Below, one piece after another: positions 8,484 to 16,088 of a stretch of 64,000 nt of DNA; position 1 is the first letter of the stretch, and every line of letters starts with the position of its first letter. The notes under the pieces are model-generated. The model saw only the letters and a program-made list of their open reading frames with translations. It had not been told where the DNA came from and ran no database searches. A program made the translations under genes and the position numbers. This DNA comes from Brevundimonas sp. (GTDB taxonomy: Bacteria > Pseudomonadota > Alphaproteobacteria > Caulobacterales > Caulobacteraceae), in contig NZ_JAEMRO010000002.1 in NCBI RefSeq assembly GCF_016463295.1, forward strand, positions 119,860-183,859, in the 5' to 3' direction.

Positions 8484-8891
8484 ATGACCACTTCAACAGT
8501 TCCCTACGCCCTCGCCGTCGATGATGACGTGATCATACGAATGGATGCGCGCGCCATTCTGGAAGAGGCGGGGTTCCGCTGCATGGATGCTGAGAGTGGC
8601 GATGATGCGCTCGAGGTGCTCGAGCAGCATGCATCATCGGTGGTCGTGCTGTTTACAGATGTCGAGATGCCAGGGTCAGTGAATGGCTTTGCGTTGGCTC
8701 GCCATGTCGCAGATCGATGGCCCCACATTGAGATCGTGGTTTCGAGCGGAAATGTTCAGCCGCTAACCGGCGAGATGCCGGCCAAGGCAGCCTTCATAAC
8801 CAAGCCGTTCTCGGCAGAGGTGGTGCATGAGGAACTGCGGCGGCTCCTGCCAGATGGCAAAAAGCCTGACCCGCTGAAGATTGCGGTCTGA
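8484..8891 (+). CDS. Single-domain response regulator
   Basis: The start at ATG 8484 (MTTSTVPYALAVDDD) leaves a 135-residue receiver domain and no output domain. Conserved receiver residues are visible: the acidic cluster in AVDDDVIIR, the phospho-acceptor Asp in LFTDVEMPG, the switch Ser in VVSSG and the Lys in FITKPFS. It is probably phosphorylated by a histidine kinase encoded elsewhere, since there is no kinase in the window. It is similar in size to CpdR/FixJ-receiver stand-alone regulators of alphaproteobacteria. The track start at 8463 adds seven less likely residues. Confidence 0.8.
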   Translation: MTTSTVPYALAVDDDVIIRMDARAILEEAGFRCMDAESGDDALEVLEQHASSVVVLFTDVEMPGSVNGFALARHVADRWPHIEIVVSSGNVQPLTGEMPAKAAFITKPFSAEVVHEELRRLLPDGKKPDPLKIAV

Positions 8892-8960
8892 ATAGCCCTC
8901 GATCATCAACGACTCATGTCGGTCCGCTCCGAGGCGGAGCTACAAACCCAGATCGTACTC

Positions 8961-8987
8961 TGAGTGTAGATTTAGAAGAATGTGCCC
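8961..8987. repeat. CAGTGTA...CACTGA dyad element, copy 4 (degenerate)
   Basis: The sequence TGAGTGTAGATTTAGAAGAA then TGTGCCC keeps the left arm and spacing, but the right arm is decayed. It lies 125 bp upstream of the alcohol dehydrogenase. Confidence 0.4.
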
Positions 8988-9112
8988 GCATCTGGCAGGC
9001 GCTGTGTGCTGCTGGCGTATCGTCGTCAGACGCGCAGCCGAGACTTCACGGTACGGAACCCCCATAGCGGCTGCGGCTTTTTCTGTCTCATCTCAAAGCC
9101 ACGGAAGTTCTC

Positions 9113-10195
9113 ATGAAGTCGATCGCTTGGGGCGCAAAGACCGCCCGCTCCAAACTCGAGCGCATGGAGATCGACCGGCCCGATCCGAAGGACAATGAGG
9201 TGGTGATCGAGGTGCTTTACGCGGGGGTCTGCCACTCTGACATCCACCAGGTGAAGAATGAATGGCACAACACCGTCTATCCCTGCATCCCTGGCCACGA
9301 GATCGTTGGTCGTGTGAAGTCCGTCGGTGCCTCCGCTTCGCGATTTAAGGAGGGCGACATGGTTGGCGTCGGCTGCATGATCGACAGCTGCCGCACATGT
9401 GAACCCTGCAAGGATGGCGACCAGAACTATTGTGAGGGGCCGAACGGCTGGCTTGCTACCTATAACGGCCCGATGACTCCGGCGACGGAGACAGCGGATG
9501 GCACGAACATCTATGGTCGCGACAACACCTTCGGCGGCTATTCCGATATTGTCGTCGTGCCGGAGGACTTCGTACTGACCTTGCCCGAGGGGCTGGATCC
9601 GAAGAAGGCCGCTCCCATCCTCTGCGCCGGCGTTACGACCTGGTCGCCGATGCAGCACTGGGGCGTAGAGAAGGGTGACCATGTCGCCGTTCTCGGCTTC
9701 GGCGGGCTGGGTCATATGGCCGTCAAGTTGGCAAAGGCCATGGGCTGCAAAGTCACAGTCCTGACGTCAAACCCCGACAAGCTGAAGGATGCGAAAACGC
9801 ACGGCGCGGACAATGCGGTAATCGAAACCGACAAGACCGCCCTTGCCGAATTCGAGAACGCCTTCGACTTCATTCTCTCGACCGTGCCCGAAAAGCATGA
9901 GGTTGGTGCTCTGTTCGACCTGCTGAAGCGCGACGGTCAGTTCGTGGTGGTCGGCAATCTCGACGTCATCGACGGGGTCGACAATTCCAAGCTGGCGTTC
10001 AAACGCCAGAGCCTCGCGGGCTCGCTGATTGGCAATCTGCAGGAGACGCAAGACGTGTTGGACTTCTGTGCTGCCAACGACATCGCGCCCGAGGTCGTGA
10101 TGATCGACATCAAAGACATCAACGACGCCTACGTGAAGATTGAGAACGGGGAGGTGCGGTACCGCTACGTCATCGATATGCAGAGTTTGAGCTGA
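9113..10195 (+). CDS. Zinc-dependent NAD(P) alcohol/aldehyde dehydrogenase (YahK/CAD-like)
   Basis: This 360-residue medium-chain dehydrogenase has catalytic zinc ligands in AGVCHSDIH and GHEIVGRV. The structural zinc cysteines are in SCRTCEPCKDGDQNYC. The Rossmann motif is LGFGGLGHMAVKLAKAMG, near residues 195-212. The pattern fits the YahK/cinnamyl alcohol dehydrogenase group, which reduces a broad range of aldehydes, usually with NADPH. It is a single gene in the cytosolic redox cluster of this region. Confidence 0.9.
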   Translation: MKSIAWGAKTARSKLERMEIDRPDPKDNEVVIEVLYAGVCHSDIHQVKNEWHNTVYPCIPGHEIVGRVKSVGASASRFKEGDMVGVGCMIDSCRTCEPCKDGDQNYCEGPNGWLATYNGPMTPATETADGTNIYGRDNTFGGYSDIVVVPEDFVLTLPEGLDPKKAAPILCAGVTTWSPMQHWGVEKGDHVAVLGFGGLGHMAVKLAKAMGCKVTVLTSNPDKLKDAKTHGADNAVIETDKTALAEFENAFDFILSTVPEKHEVGALFDLLKRDGQFVVVGNLDVIDGVDNSKLAFKRQSLAGSLIGNLQETQDVLDFCAANDIAPEVVMIDIKDINDAYVKIENGEVRYRYVIDMQSLS

Positions 10196-10296
10196 CCAAC
10201 CTCGACGAGGCAGCTTCTCTTGGTGTGCGGTTTGAATGTTCGCTTCGTTCGCTAGTCGCGGATTTGGTCTTGGTGAGTAACAGCCACTTCCGCCCA

Positions 10297-10324
10297 TCAG
10301 TGTGGATGTAGAAAAGTGCACTCG
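10297..10324. repeat. CAGTGTA...CACTGA dyad element, copy 5 (diverged)
   Basis: The element reads TCAGTGTGGATGTAGAAAAG then TGCACTCG. It lies in the gap between convergent genes (10196-10470). I see no gene in that gap. Confidence 0.45.
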
Positions 10325-10470
10325 CGTCGGAAAGCCAGGGGCGGGTTTTGGCGTGTAGTGGCGGTTTCTAGGGTCCGCAGAGCAGGATGGCGTGTCGTCA
10401 GCATCCGTTCGTCGAGAAACAAGACGCCAACATTCGGCGCGCCCAGCTCGTCGCTACGGCGTTGGCGATG

Positions 10471-10662
10471 TCAGCTCCCCTCGACCGAGACGTGGGCACC
10501 AACGCCGTCGGTCTTGCCGGCTAAGCCAGGCACCTCATCCAGTTGGCGTAGACTTGTGAAGTGACCACGCTCCTCGCGATATCGAACGATCTCGAAGCCG
10601 TGGCCGCGCAACCCGTCGATGGCGTCGAACTCTTCGGCAGTCGCGGTGTTGAGGTCGATCAT
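10471..10662 (-). CDS. Small helix-hairpin-helix (ComEA-like) protein
   Basis: This 63-residue protein begins DLNTATAEEFDAIDGLRGHG and continues to LDEVPGLAG. These are the two HhH signatures seen in ComEA and related DNA-binding modules. There is no signal peptide. Its ATG overlaps the stop of the upstream 69-residue gene, so the two are coupled. Non-specific DNA binding is plausible from the fold. Confidence 0.65.
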   Translation of the reverse strand: MIDLNTATAEEFDAIDGLRGHGFEIVRYREERGHFTSLRQLDEVPGLAGKTDGVGAHVSVEGS

Positions 10663-10868
10663 TTCTGACTGCCCTCGGACAACCCAGTCGGGCGATGGGC
10701 AAGCGCAAAATCGATGGCCTCGATGTCCACCTTCAGTTTGACCAAATCGCGGATACGTTCGTGGTCGCCGGATGCTGCCGCGTCGACCGCTGTTGGCCAG
10801 ACCTTGGCTTCCAGTTCCTCGCGGATCGCCTGAAGCTGGGCGGCGACCGCCTCGTTATCAGTTGTCAT
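10659..10868 (-). CDS. Small acidic helical protein of unknown function
   Basis: This 69-residue protein is predicted to be almost entirely helical (AVAAQLQAIREELEAKVWPT). No family is recognised. It sits 6 bp after the DUF2171 gene and overlaps the HhH gene, so the three form a minus-strand operon. Tight packing is the main support for it being real. Confidence 0.5.
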   Translation of the reverse strand: MTTDNEAVAAQLQAIREELEAKVWPTAVDAAASGDHERIRDLVKLKVDIEAIDFALAHRPTGLSEGSQK

Positions 10869-10874
10869 GCTGCG

Positions 10875-11138
10875 CTATTTCAAGTCGGCGATCGCTTCGC
10901 CGGCCTCTTCTTCTTCGAGGAGGGCGGCGTTATCGGCGTTGGCGGACAGCCGGACTTGATTGCCTTCGACGGCGGCTACCAGCCCGCCGGAGAGGTAGTG
11001 GTGGTGATCGCTGTGCGACCCGCTGTCGGCCTTGGTAAGCTTAATTCGATCGCCTTCGACTTTGTCGACTGTGCCTAGGTGGACTCCGTCGGCACCAATG
11101 ACTTCCATATGTTCTTTGATCTGCGAAAGATCGGTCAT
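10875..11138 (-). CDS. DUF2171 (PRC-barrel-like) protein
   Basis: The ATG at 11138 gives an 87-residue protein starting MTDLSQIKEHMEVIGADGVH and continuing GTVDKVEGDRIKLTK, which is the DUF2171 signature. A His/Ser cluster (SHSDHHHYL) precedes the second strand pair. The fold resembles PRC barrels. Such proteins are common in stress-associated alphaproteobacterial operons, but their biochemical role is unknown. The longer ORF-track start at 11273 is not supported. It is the first gene of a three-gene operon. Confidence 0.7.
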   Translation of the reverse strand: MTDLSQIKEHMEVIGADGVHLGTVDKVEGDRIKLTKADSGSHSDHHHYLSGGLVAAVEGNQVRLSANADNAALLEEEEAGEAIADLK

Positions 11139-11397
11139 CGCGGGTCTCCTTCTGACTGCCATAGCTAACGGAGACTGGACTACGACGTTCCAGAAAGTTG
11201 GGCAGATCACCGCAACGGCAAGGCTGACAAGGCCCTGCGATGGTGATCGCGCTGAAGCTTGTCCGACTAGCACCTCAAAAGGCCTCTAATGTCGGCGGCG
11301 GCGGGGCAACAAGCGCGCGACAAGGCTAACAATAGCTGCGTCGCATTCCGCCGAAGCTCGAAGGTCTCCTTTCGGCGCTTAGCAGCCAACTTGGCCC

Positions 11398-11425
11398 GTC
11401 GGTGTAGATCCATACAAATCCACCT
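11398..11425. repeat. CAGTGTA...CACTGA dyad element, copy 6 (diverged)
   Basis: The sequence TCGGTGTAGATCCATACAAA then TCCACC retains the GTGTAGATC and ACAAA core. The gap 11139-11615 holds this element and the next repeat, and no gene that I can support. Confidence 0.5.
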
Positions 11426-11488
11426 TGGTTGCTAAGGCTCAGTGGCAGGTGTTTTCGAGAATGCCGATTCGGCGAGGCGACGGGCCAG

Positions 11489-11540
11489 AGTCTGCTTTGG
11501 GGATCGAAGCTAAAGTCTACTTTCGACCCATAGCGGACAC
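11489..11540. repeat. GTCCGC/GCGGAC intergenic repeat, copy 5
   Basis: It contains both halves: AGTCTGCTTTGGGGATCGAA, then GCTAAAGTCTAC, TTTCGACCCATA and GCGGAC. The GCTAA-GTC segment is shared with copies 1 and 6. Confidence 0.65.
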
Positions 11541-11615
11541 GGCTGGTGTTGTTTGCGGGCGCTACCACTGGACGTAAGCGCATTTCTGGGAGACCGTGTC
11601 CGGTGGAGGATGCCG

Positions 11616-12095
11616 ATGCTCATACCGCTGTACCTATTGTTGGTAACGTCGCCCCAAGAGCCATCCTCACAGACACCCCCGGGTCTTCACCCAGCCGATC
11701 AATACTCACAGGAGCAGGTCACTTATGGCCGTCCCAGACCGCCACTAGAACCCGCGCCTGTGCCAATTACCTTCGGCCCGCCCCCGGTCCCGCCTACCCT
11801 GGATGGCTCGTGGAGCGTCGACCTGTCGACTGAGCCTGACACGCCCTATCAAAAACCAATGATGCTTCGGCTTGCTCCGGACGGCTCCGTCACCGGTGAC
11901 TTTTACGACAGCCAGATTGAGGCGGGCCGCTGGACCAGTCGGCGCGGCCGCACGTGCGCCGCTTTTCGGACGACCGATGGCGTTGGTCCGTATCACACCA
12001 CCGTATGTGCGGTAGGCGACCATGCCGAAGGTCAGACCTGGGCCGAGCACCGGGATTTCGTCTTCCTCTGGCGAGCCGAGCCGGTCCGCGAATAG
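11616..12095 (+). CDS. Exported proline-rich protein of unknown function
   Basis: The start at 11616 is chosen because a GGAGG lies 6 nt upstream; the ATG at 11610 directly abuts it. The N-terminus (MLIPLYLLLVTS) is a short hydrophobic export signal, followed by a proline-rich stretch (PPLEPAPVPITFGPPPVPP). The C-terminal domain is beta-rich, with DGSWSVDLS, LAPDGSVTGDFYDSQIEAG and two cysteines (RTCAAF, TTVCAVG). It resembles small periplasmic domains, but no family is assigned. The stop TAG directly abuts the next ATG at 12096. Confidence 0.5.
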   Translation: MLIPLYLLLVTSPQEPSSQTPPGLHPADQYSQEQVTYGRPRPPLEPAPVPITFGPPPVPPTLDGSWSVDLSTEPDTPYQKPMMLRLAPDGSVTGDFYDSQIEAGRWTSRRGRTCAAFRTTDGVGPYHTTVCAVGDHAEGQTWAEHRDFVFLWRAEPVRE

Positions 12096-12353
12096 ATGCG
12101 CACAGATCGTCTTGCCCTGTCAGCGATCGCTGCCGCGGCCGGTCTTACCGGCTGCACAACGATACCGGTCGAAGATGCCTGCCGGGTCGAAGCCTCGGCT
12201 CAAGGCGTAACACTCACCGGCGACCCTGCTGTCGAGCCGCTGCCGGCATCAGACCAAGTGCTGTACCAGTGGTTCGGCAGCGGCGTGGATTGCATGACGA
12301 AGCGGGGGCACGTTCAGAGCGTCACGGTTTCTCCAGTCACCCTTTCAAACTAG
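12096..12353 (+). CDS. Small predicted lipoprotein
   Basis: This 85-residue protein has a lipoprotein signal ending GLTGC. The mature chain carries two more cysteines (EDACRVE and VDCMTKRG), perhaps a disulfide. It starts immediately after the stop of the upstream exported protein, so the pair is co-expressed. Function unknown. Confidence 0.5.
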   Translation: MRTDRLALSAIAAAAGLTGCTTIPVEDACRVEASAQGVTLTGDPAVEPLPASDQVLYQWFGSGVDCMTKRGHVQSVTVSPVTLSN

Positions 12354-12459
12354 AGAAGCCCGCCACCCCCAAAGGAGTAACGGGCAAGAACGTCGTGCAG
12401 GGTGATAAGTATTTGTCTGAACGAGGCTAGACGTCAGCCGGGACCAAGTCAGGCCCCGG

Positions 12460-12513
12460 GTGTCCGCTTCCGGACTAGAAGCTAACGTCCGCAATCGACC
12501 CATTGCGGACATT
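12460..12513. repeat. GTCCGC/GCGGAC intergenic repeat, copy 6 (best full-length copy)
   Basis: The first half is GTGTCCGCTTCCGGACTAGA, then AGCTAAC. The second half has perfect arms GTCCGC (12487-12492) and GCGGAC (12505-12510) around AATCGACCCATT. Confidence 0.75.
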
Positions 12514-12571
12514 TGGAGAAAGCGCTTGAGTTCAACACGGGAGCTCGCCTGAGCAGATCGGGGTGCCAAGG

Positions 12572-13000
12572 ATGATGTATAGACGGTGCAGCCTATTATT
12601 GGCCCTAGCCATGGCGGGGTGCGCGACCTCTCCTCAGTCGTCGAGCGGCCTCATTTCAGATGCCCCAAGTGTTGCGCAAGTTCAAAGTGCCTATCGTGCC
12701 TACAGCGCGCGACTGCCTTGCCCGGAGCCAGCAATCTGCGGGAGTAGACCAGCAAGCTCTGTTTCCGAGGCTAGCTGTGAGCTTCACGGCTCTGCGCGCG
12801 CGTCCTGCCTCTTTACAATCGTTGGTCCTCTTGGCCAGCCACGCTACTCATGCTCAGGCCTGTTCGAGGCTAACGGAGCGGATTGGTGGATGGTGAGCCT
12901 AGTCGAACCCTGTAGATCCGTGCCTTGGGAGCTTCCAACGGCTCGCGACCTTGCACGGCTTGAGACCGTCCTCCGCCTAGAGGATGGGACAAATAAGTGA
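12572..13000 (+). CDS. Predicted lipoprotein of unknown function
   Basis: The signal MMYRRCSLLLALAMAGC ends in a clear lipobox (MAGC), and 142 residues follow from the ATG at 12572. The track uses GTG 12563; either start keeps the signal. The mature part has several cysteines (LPCPEPAICGSR, ASCELHG, YSCSGLF, EPCRSV), suggesting disulfides in the periplasm. No known family. Repeats lie on both sides, as with the other lipoprotein genes here. Confidence 0.5.
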   Translation: MMYRRCSLLLALAMAGCATSPQSSSGLISDAPSVAQVQSAYRAYSARLPCPEPAICGSRPASSVSEASCELHGSARASCLFTIVGPLGQPRYSCSGLFEANGADWWMVSLVEPCRSVPWELPTARDLARLETVLRLEDGTNK

Positions 13001-13021
13001 GGGGCTGATGTGGGCCGAGGA

Positions 13022-13133
13022 AACATCCGCTTTCCACCCCCAGCCGCCGCTCGGATGTCGGCTCGCGGGCCGCAGGCCGGATGTCTGCTTTTCGGCAGCG
13101 ACCTGGTGTCCGCAGTCGACCCATAGCGGACCT
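13022..13133. repeat. GTCCGC/GCGGAC intergenic repeat, copy 7 (compound)
   Basis: Two decayed first halves (ACATCCGCTTTCCACCCCCA and GATGTCTGCTTTTCGGCAGC) are followed by a full second half, GTCCGCAGTCGACCCATAGC then GGAC. This suggests insertion or duplication within the family. Confidence 0.6.
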
Positions 13134-13164
13134 TGCAGGTCAGCTTGTGCAGGTTAGATTGGGG

Positions 13165-13230
13165 TCGGGAGTAGTTTAAATAAAACGCCGGTTACAACCG
13201 CAGTTGCGGGTGGAAATCCCGCCTCCCGCT
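13165..13230 (+). other. tRNA-like sequence, probable decayed tRNA
   Basis: A 64-66 nt stretch folds like a tRNA. The acceptor arms are CGGGAG (13166-13171) and CTCCCG (13223-13228). The D-arm is GTTT-AAATA-AAAC (13174-13186), and the T-arm is GCGGG-TGGAAAT-CCCGC (13206-13222). The anticodon arm is CGGT-TACA-ACCG with only a four-base loop, and the T-loop lacks TTCRA, so it should not be a working tRNA. It lies between two copies of the GTCCGC repeat. Confidence 0.45.
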
Positions 13231-13235
13231 CGCTC

Positions 13236-13292
13236 GATGTCCACTTTTCGGACCGATCTTGGGGGCCGCAATCGACCCAAAGCGGACGTCTG
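13236..13292. repeat. GTCCGC/GCGGAC intergenic repeat, copy 8
   Basis: The first half is GATGTCCACTTTTCGGACCG. The second half is CCGCAATCGACCCAAAGCGG then AC. It lies upstream of the PadR operon. Confidence 0.65.
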
Positions 13293-13343
13293 CACAGCCT
13301 CCCGTAAGCAGATGAAGCCGTCACCAATTCAGAACGCTTGACT

Positions 13344-13369
13344 CATAACTCGACATATGGCGAGTTATG
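13344..13369 (+). promoter_or_regulatory. PadR-type operator overlapping the padR start codon
   Basis: CATAACTCG (13344-13352) and CGAGTTATG (13361-13369) form a perfect 9-bp inverted repeat around ACATATGG. The right arm contains the ATG of the PadR-like gene. The placement predicts autorepression of this operon. Confidence 0.65.
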
Positions 13370-13684
13370 GGAATGACACGTCCCGCAAACGCTTCTAACC
13401 AGACCCGCGTCCTCCTCGCCCACTTTGCCGACCAACCCCAGGCGTGGCGATATGGCTATGAGTTGAGCAAGTCGACCGGGCTTGGATCAGGGACCCTCTA
13501 CCCGACCCTCGCCCGCCTTTCGGAGCAAGGTCTCCTGGAGTCCGAGTGGAGGCCGTCGTTGCAGCCGGGTCGACCCCCCAGACATGCCTATCGGCTTACG
13601 AGCGCAGGGATCGAGTTCGCCCGATCCCAATCCGTCAAGCCGGTCAGGGCGTCCAAATCGCGTTCCAGACAGGTTACGGCATGA
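13367..13684 (+). CDS. PadR family transcriptional regulator
   Basis: This 105-residue winged-helix protein has the PadR signature GYELSKSTGLGSGTLYPTLARLSEQGLLES, with the recognition helix at SGTLYPTLARL. It continues into RHAYRLTSAGIEFARS. It lacks a long C-terminal dimerisation helix, as in short PadR members. It probably represses its own operon through the inverted repeat at its start codon, and a small-molecule or envelope-stress ligand may release it. Its stop overlaps the start of the following membrane protein (ATGA). Confidence 0.8.
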   Translation: MGMTRPANASNQTRVLLAHFADQPQAWRYGYELSKSTGLGSGTLYPTLARLSEQGLLESEWRPSLQPGRPPRHAYRLTSAGIEFARSQSVKPVRASKSRSRQVTA

Positions 13685-14220
13685 CCAATTTCACGACACT
13701 GCTTTTTGAATTCGCGATCAAGGTCGGCCCGGCGGACCGTGAAATCTGGCTCAGAGCGATGCAGATGGAGTTCGAGTTCATACCGGCTGCGGAGCGACTG
13801 CGCTTCGCAAGCGGCTGTCTCGCGGCGGCGGTCGTCTGGCGCATCTGGACGCCGGACGGGGTGCGCAAAGTCACCCAGGCCGGCCTCGTCGCGGCCAGCG
13901 CGTCGCTGGCCGGCCTTGTCACGATCCATGCCCTGCTCGGGACCTTCGGGCCGCTCAATCCTATGATGACCGCCCTCGGGCTCAGCTATGCGGCAGGAGC
14001 TGCGGCAACGGCGCGTTGGAGTCTTCGCGGCATGTCCGTCTTCGCACTCGGCGGCATCGCGCTGAACACCGTGTTTGTGGTCGCATGGGCGGGAGGTGCC
14101 GCCGAGCCGCCGGGGTTCGTCCGCGCCTTGTCCGTAGAGGCGTATATAATCCTGGCCACGTTCCTGGGCGCCGCTGCTCTTGCTCATGCGCTGGCCCGTC
14201 GACTCGAGCGCGGCGCATGA
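13681..14220 (+). CDS. Polytopic inner-membrane protein, PadR operon
   Basis: The ATG at 13681 overlaps the padR stop and gives 179 residues. The N-terminal soluble helix (GPADREIWLRAMQMEFEFIP) precedes about four membrane segments (LVTIHALLGTFGPL, MTALGLSYAAGAAA, VFALGGIALNTVFVVAWAG, AYIILATFLGAAALAHAL). The WLRAMQMEFEFI start resembles small membrane proteins that follow PadR genes in other proteobacteria, but I cannot name a function. The longer track start at 13546 lies in the padR gene. Confidence 0.6.
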   Translation: MTNFTTLLFEFAIKVGPADREIWLRAMQMEFEFIPAAERLRFASGCLAAAVVWRIWTPDGVRKVTQAGLVAASASLAGLVTIHALLGTFGPLNPMMTALGLSYAAGAAATARWSLRGMSVFALGGIALNTVFVVAWAGGAAEPPGFVRALSVEAYIILATFLGAAALAHALARRLERGA

Positions 14221-14582
14221 CCCGGAAGGCCATGTGGCTGCTATCTTTATCGGGTCTGCTCTTGGGCGTCCTGCATCTGGCCCTCACGCTTCCAATCTAC
14301 GGACGCCTTTCACTGGAGGCGTTGTGGTTCGCCGGGAGCGGCCTGGCCGTCGTCTGCTGTGCGCTTATGAACGTTGGCGCTCTGCGCAGCAGCGCGCCGT
14401 TCAGTCGCTGGGCAGCCGTTATCGCGAATCTGCTGATTGCAGGGTTCTTCGCTGCAGCGTGGCCACTGCTGCCGAGCCCCCAAGTAGCAGCCGGCATCAT
14501 AATTTTTGTCGTCCTGGCCGCCTGCTTTGGCCCGATAACCGCTTGGCAAGAGAGAGCCGCTTCCTCCGAGGCTGCTTCGTAG
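14217..14582 (+). CDS. Small polytopic membrane protein, PadR operon
   Basis: The ATG at 14217 overlaps the previous stop (ATGA) and gives 121 residues. There are four hydrophobic segments (LLSLSGLLLGVLHLALTLP, LWFAGSGLAVVCCALMNVGAL, WAAVIANLLIAGFFAAAWPLL, VAAGIIIFVVLAACFGPI). It is the third gene of the PadR-controlled operon and may act with the preceding membrane protein. No function is recognised. Confidence 0.6.
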   Translation: MTRKAMWLLSLSGLLLGVLHLALTLPIYGRLSLEALWFAGSGLAVVCCALMNVGALRSSAPFSRWAAVIANLLIAGFFAAAWPLLPSPQVAAGIIIFVVLAACFGPITAWQERAASSEAAS

Positions 14583-14606
14583 GGAAAGCCAGATCGCAGG
14601 CTCGCT

Positions 14607-14636
14607 AGTGTCCGTTGTCCACCCAAAGCGGACGTC
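14607..14636. repeat. GTCCGC/GCGGAC intergenic repeat, copy 9
   Basis: The element reads TAGTGTCCGTTGTCCACCCA then AAGCGGACGTC. The remainder of the 14583-14906 gap holds no supported gene. A GGTGCC-GTCC-GGCACC hairpin occurs near 14874 without a T-tract. Confidence 0.6.
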
Positions 14637-14906
14637 AGGGACTTCTGCTTTGCGGCGGCTCACCCGCCTCCAATCAGCGGAAGCTCCGAAGGGCAGCTAC
14701 GAGTCACGAGCGGACCTTCGGTTCTAGGATTGCCGATTATGCGCATTTCGCGAACGAGGCGGGAACATCTAGTGCGCGTCCCGTTGAGTCCCCCGGCTAG
14801 CCTGTGCGCCCTTCCTAGTCCTCCGGGGGGGCCATCCTCAAGTTCGAGCCGCTGAAAGCTCGCAGTCGGAAGCGGTGCCGTCCGGCACCGTCGCCGCGCG
14901 GTGCCA

Positions 14907-16088
14907 TCAGTCGTCGTCCATGATGCGATAGACGGCGAGTTGCGCCTTCCAGTCGGCCGGGAGTCGACCTGTGCCGCGCACAAGTTTCTTTAGACGACGA
15001 AGATCGTCCTGAATGATGTCTCTGCCTGCAGAAGTATCGAGGCTCTTGAGAGCCCAGACATCCTGCCAGAACTCGGCCGGAACGCCCGTCATCAAATTTC
15101 TGGCGGCGTCGCCAGCAGATTTGCCGTCATCGCCCATAATTGGGTGGTCATTGAAGGCAATATCGTACTGAGCCTTCAGTTGATCGACGATCATCTCCGA
15201 AAGGGATTGGATCGTCGCCTTCAACACGAGGTTCGGATACCTTCCGGCGTTGTCCGCGGTGATGCCGTACGTCGCGAAGATGGCCTTCCAGATGGCGTAA
15301 AGCACCGAAAGGGCGTCGCTCTCATCCTCCTTCGTCTCCGGAAAGGCGCGCGTGATGGCTTTCAGCGAATTTTCCAGCGCGGTGGGTTGAACAACAGGCT
15401 CTGCGCCTGGGAAACGGTTGTTCACCCAGTTGACCATCTTATAAAATGGACTCTCCGGATCTTCGTTGAGAACGTCGACGAAGGTCGCGAAGCGTGGAAC
15501 GGTGACGGACGCTTGCGTAAGACGGTCACGGAGCGGAATCTCGATCATGTCGAAATTCGCGATCAGCGCCTTGAGATTGTCGGTCGGTACCTTGTGTGAC
15601 TTGTTATTGATGGTGACGAACTGGAACGCGCGCTCCAGTTTGGACATACTAGGGAACAGACAAACGGGTACCGGGATTTCGGCCTCTACCTCGGCCATTC
15701 CGCGTAGCCGGTGTTGCCCATCCAAGATGTATGTGTGGTCCTGAACGGCGTTCGAGAGCGTCAATTCCCACAGATCATCGTCGATCTGCTGCATCGAATA
15801 ACCGGCGACATCATCCGTAAGGGTCGTTGGGTCATCGATATGGGGAAGGCCTTCATCGAAAGCGATGGTCACGCTCGTGGGAATGACGTTGTTCAGGGAC
15901 GCGCCGAAGAAGCGTTTGATTTGGCGCCAACGCGCATCAACCAGGGCGCGCTGCACATTACCCCTGTCCAGCTTGATATTGTCGGCATGCGCCCAGGTTG
16001 TGATTTCCTTGGCGTTAGCGACGAAGACTAGAAATGTCGCGTCTGTCCCCGCCTGTTGCTCGACCAGAAAGCCTCTATATTTATGCAC
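14907..16088 (-). CDS. DGQHR-domain protein (DndB/DpdB-like)
   Basis: The GTG at 16088 is chosen as the start because it overlaps the HNH gene stop (GTGCATAA); the track's 52 extra residues are antisense-type sequence from the HNH frame. The 393-residue protein has the DGQHR signature in YILDGQHRLRGMAE near residue 120, then FQFVTINNKSHKVPTDNL. The C-terminal half is helical. DGQHR proteins include DndB and DpdB, which act with DNA modification systems, but a catalytic role is not established for all of them. Coupling to the HNH nuclease suggests a two-gene module next to the Dpd genes. Whether it belongs to that system is inference. Confidence 0.75.
   Translation of the reverse strand: MHKYRGFLVEQQAGTDATFLVFVANAKEITTWAHADNIKLDRGNVQRALVDARWRQIKRFFGASLNNVIPTSVTIAFDEGLPHIDDPTTLTDDVAGYSMQQIDDDLWELTLSNAVQDHTYILDGQHRLRGMAEVEAEIPVPVCLFPSMSKLERAFQFVTINNKSHKVPTDNLKALIANFDMIEIPLRDRLTQASVTVPRFATFVDVLNEDPESPFYKMVNWVNNRFPGAEPVVQPTALENSLKAITRAFPETKEDESDALSVLYAIWKAIFATYGITADNAGRYPNLVLKATIQSLSEMIVDQLKAQYDIAFNDHPIMGDDGKSAGDAARNLMTGVPAEFWQDVWALKSLDTSAGRDIIQDDLRRLKKLVRGTGRLPADWKAQLAVYRIMDDD

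Noticed and set aside
546-14636. Repeats as integron attC sites
   Set aside because: There are no paired R''/R' core sites (RYYYAAC/GTTRRRY), and no integron integrase is in the window.
14874-14889. GGTGCC-GTCC-GGCACC hairpin as a terminator for the DGQHR gene
   Set aside because: No T-tract follows on the transcript side.
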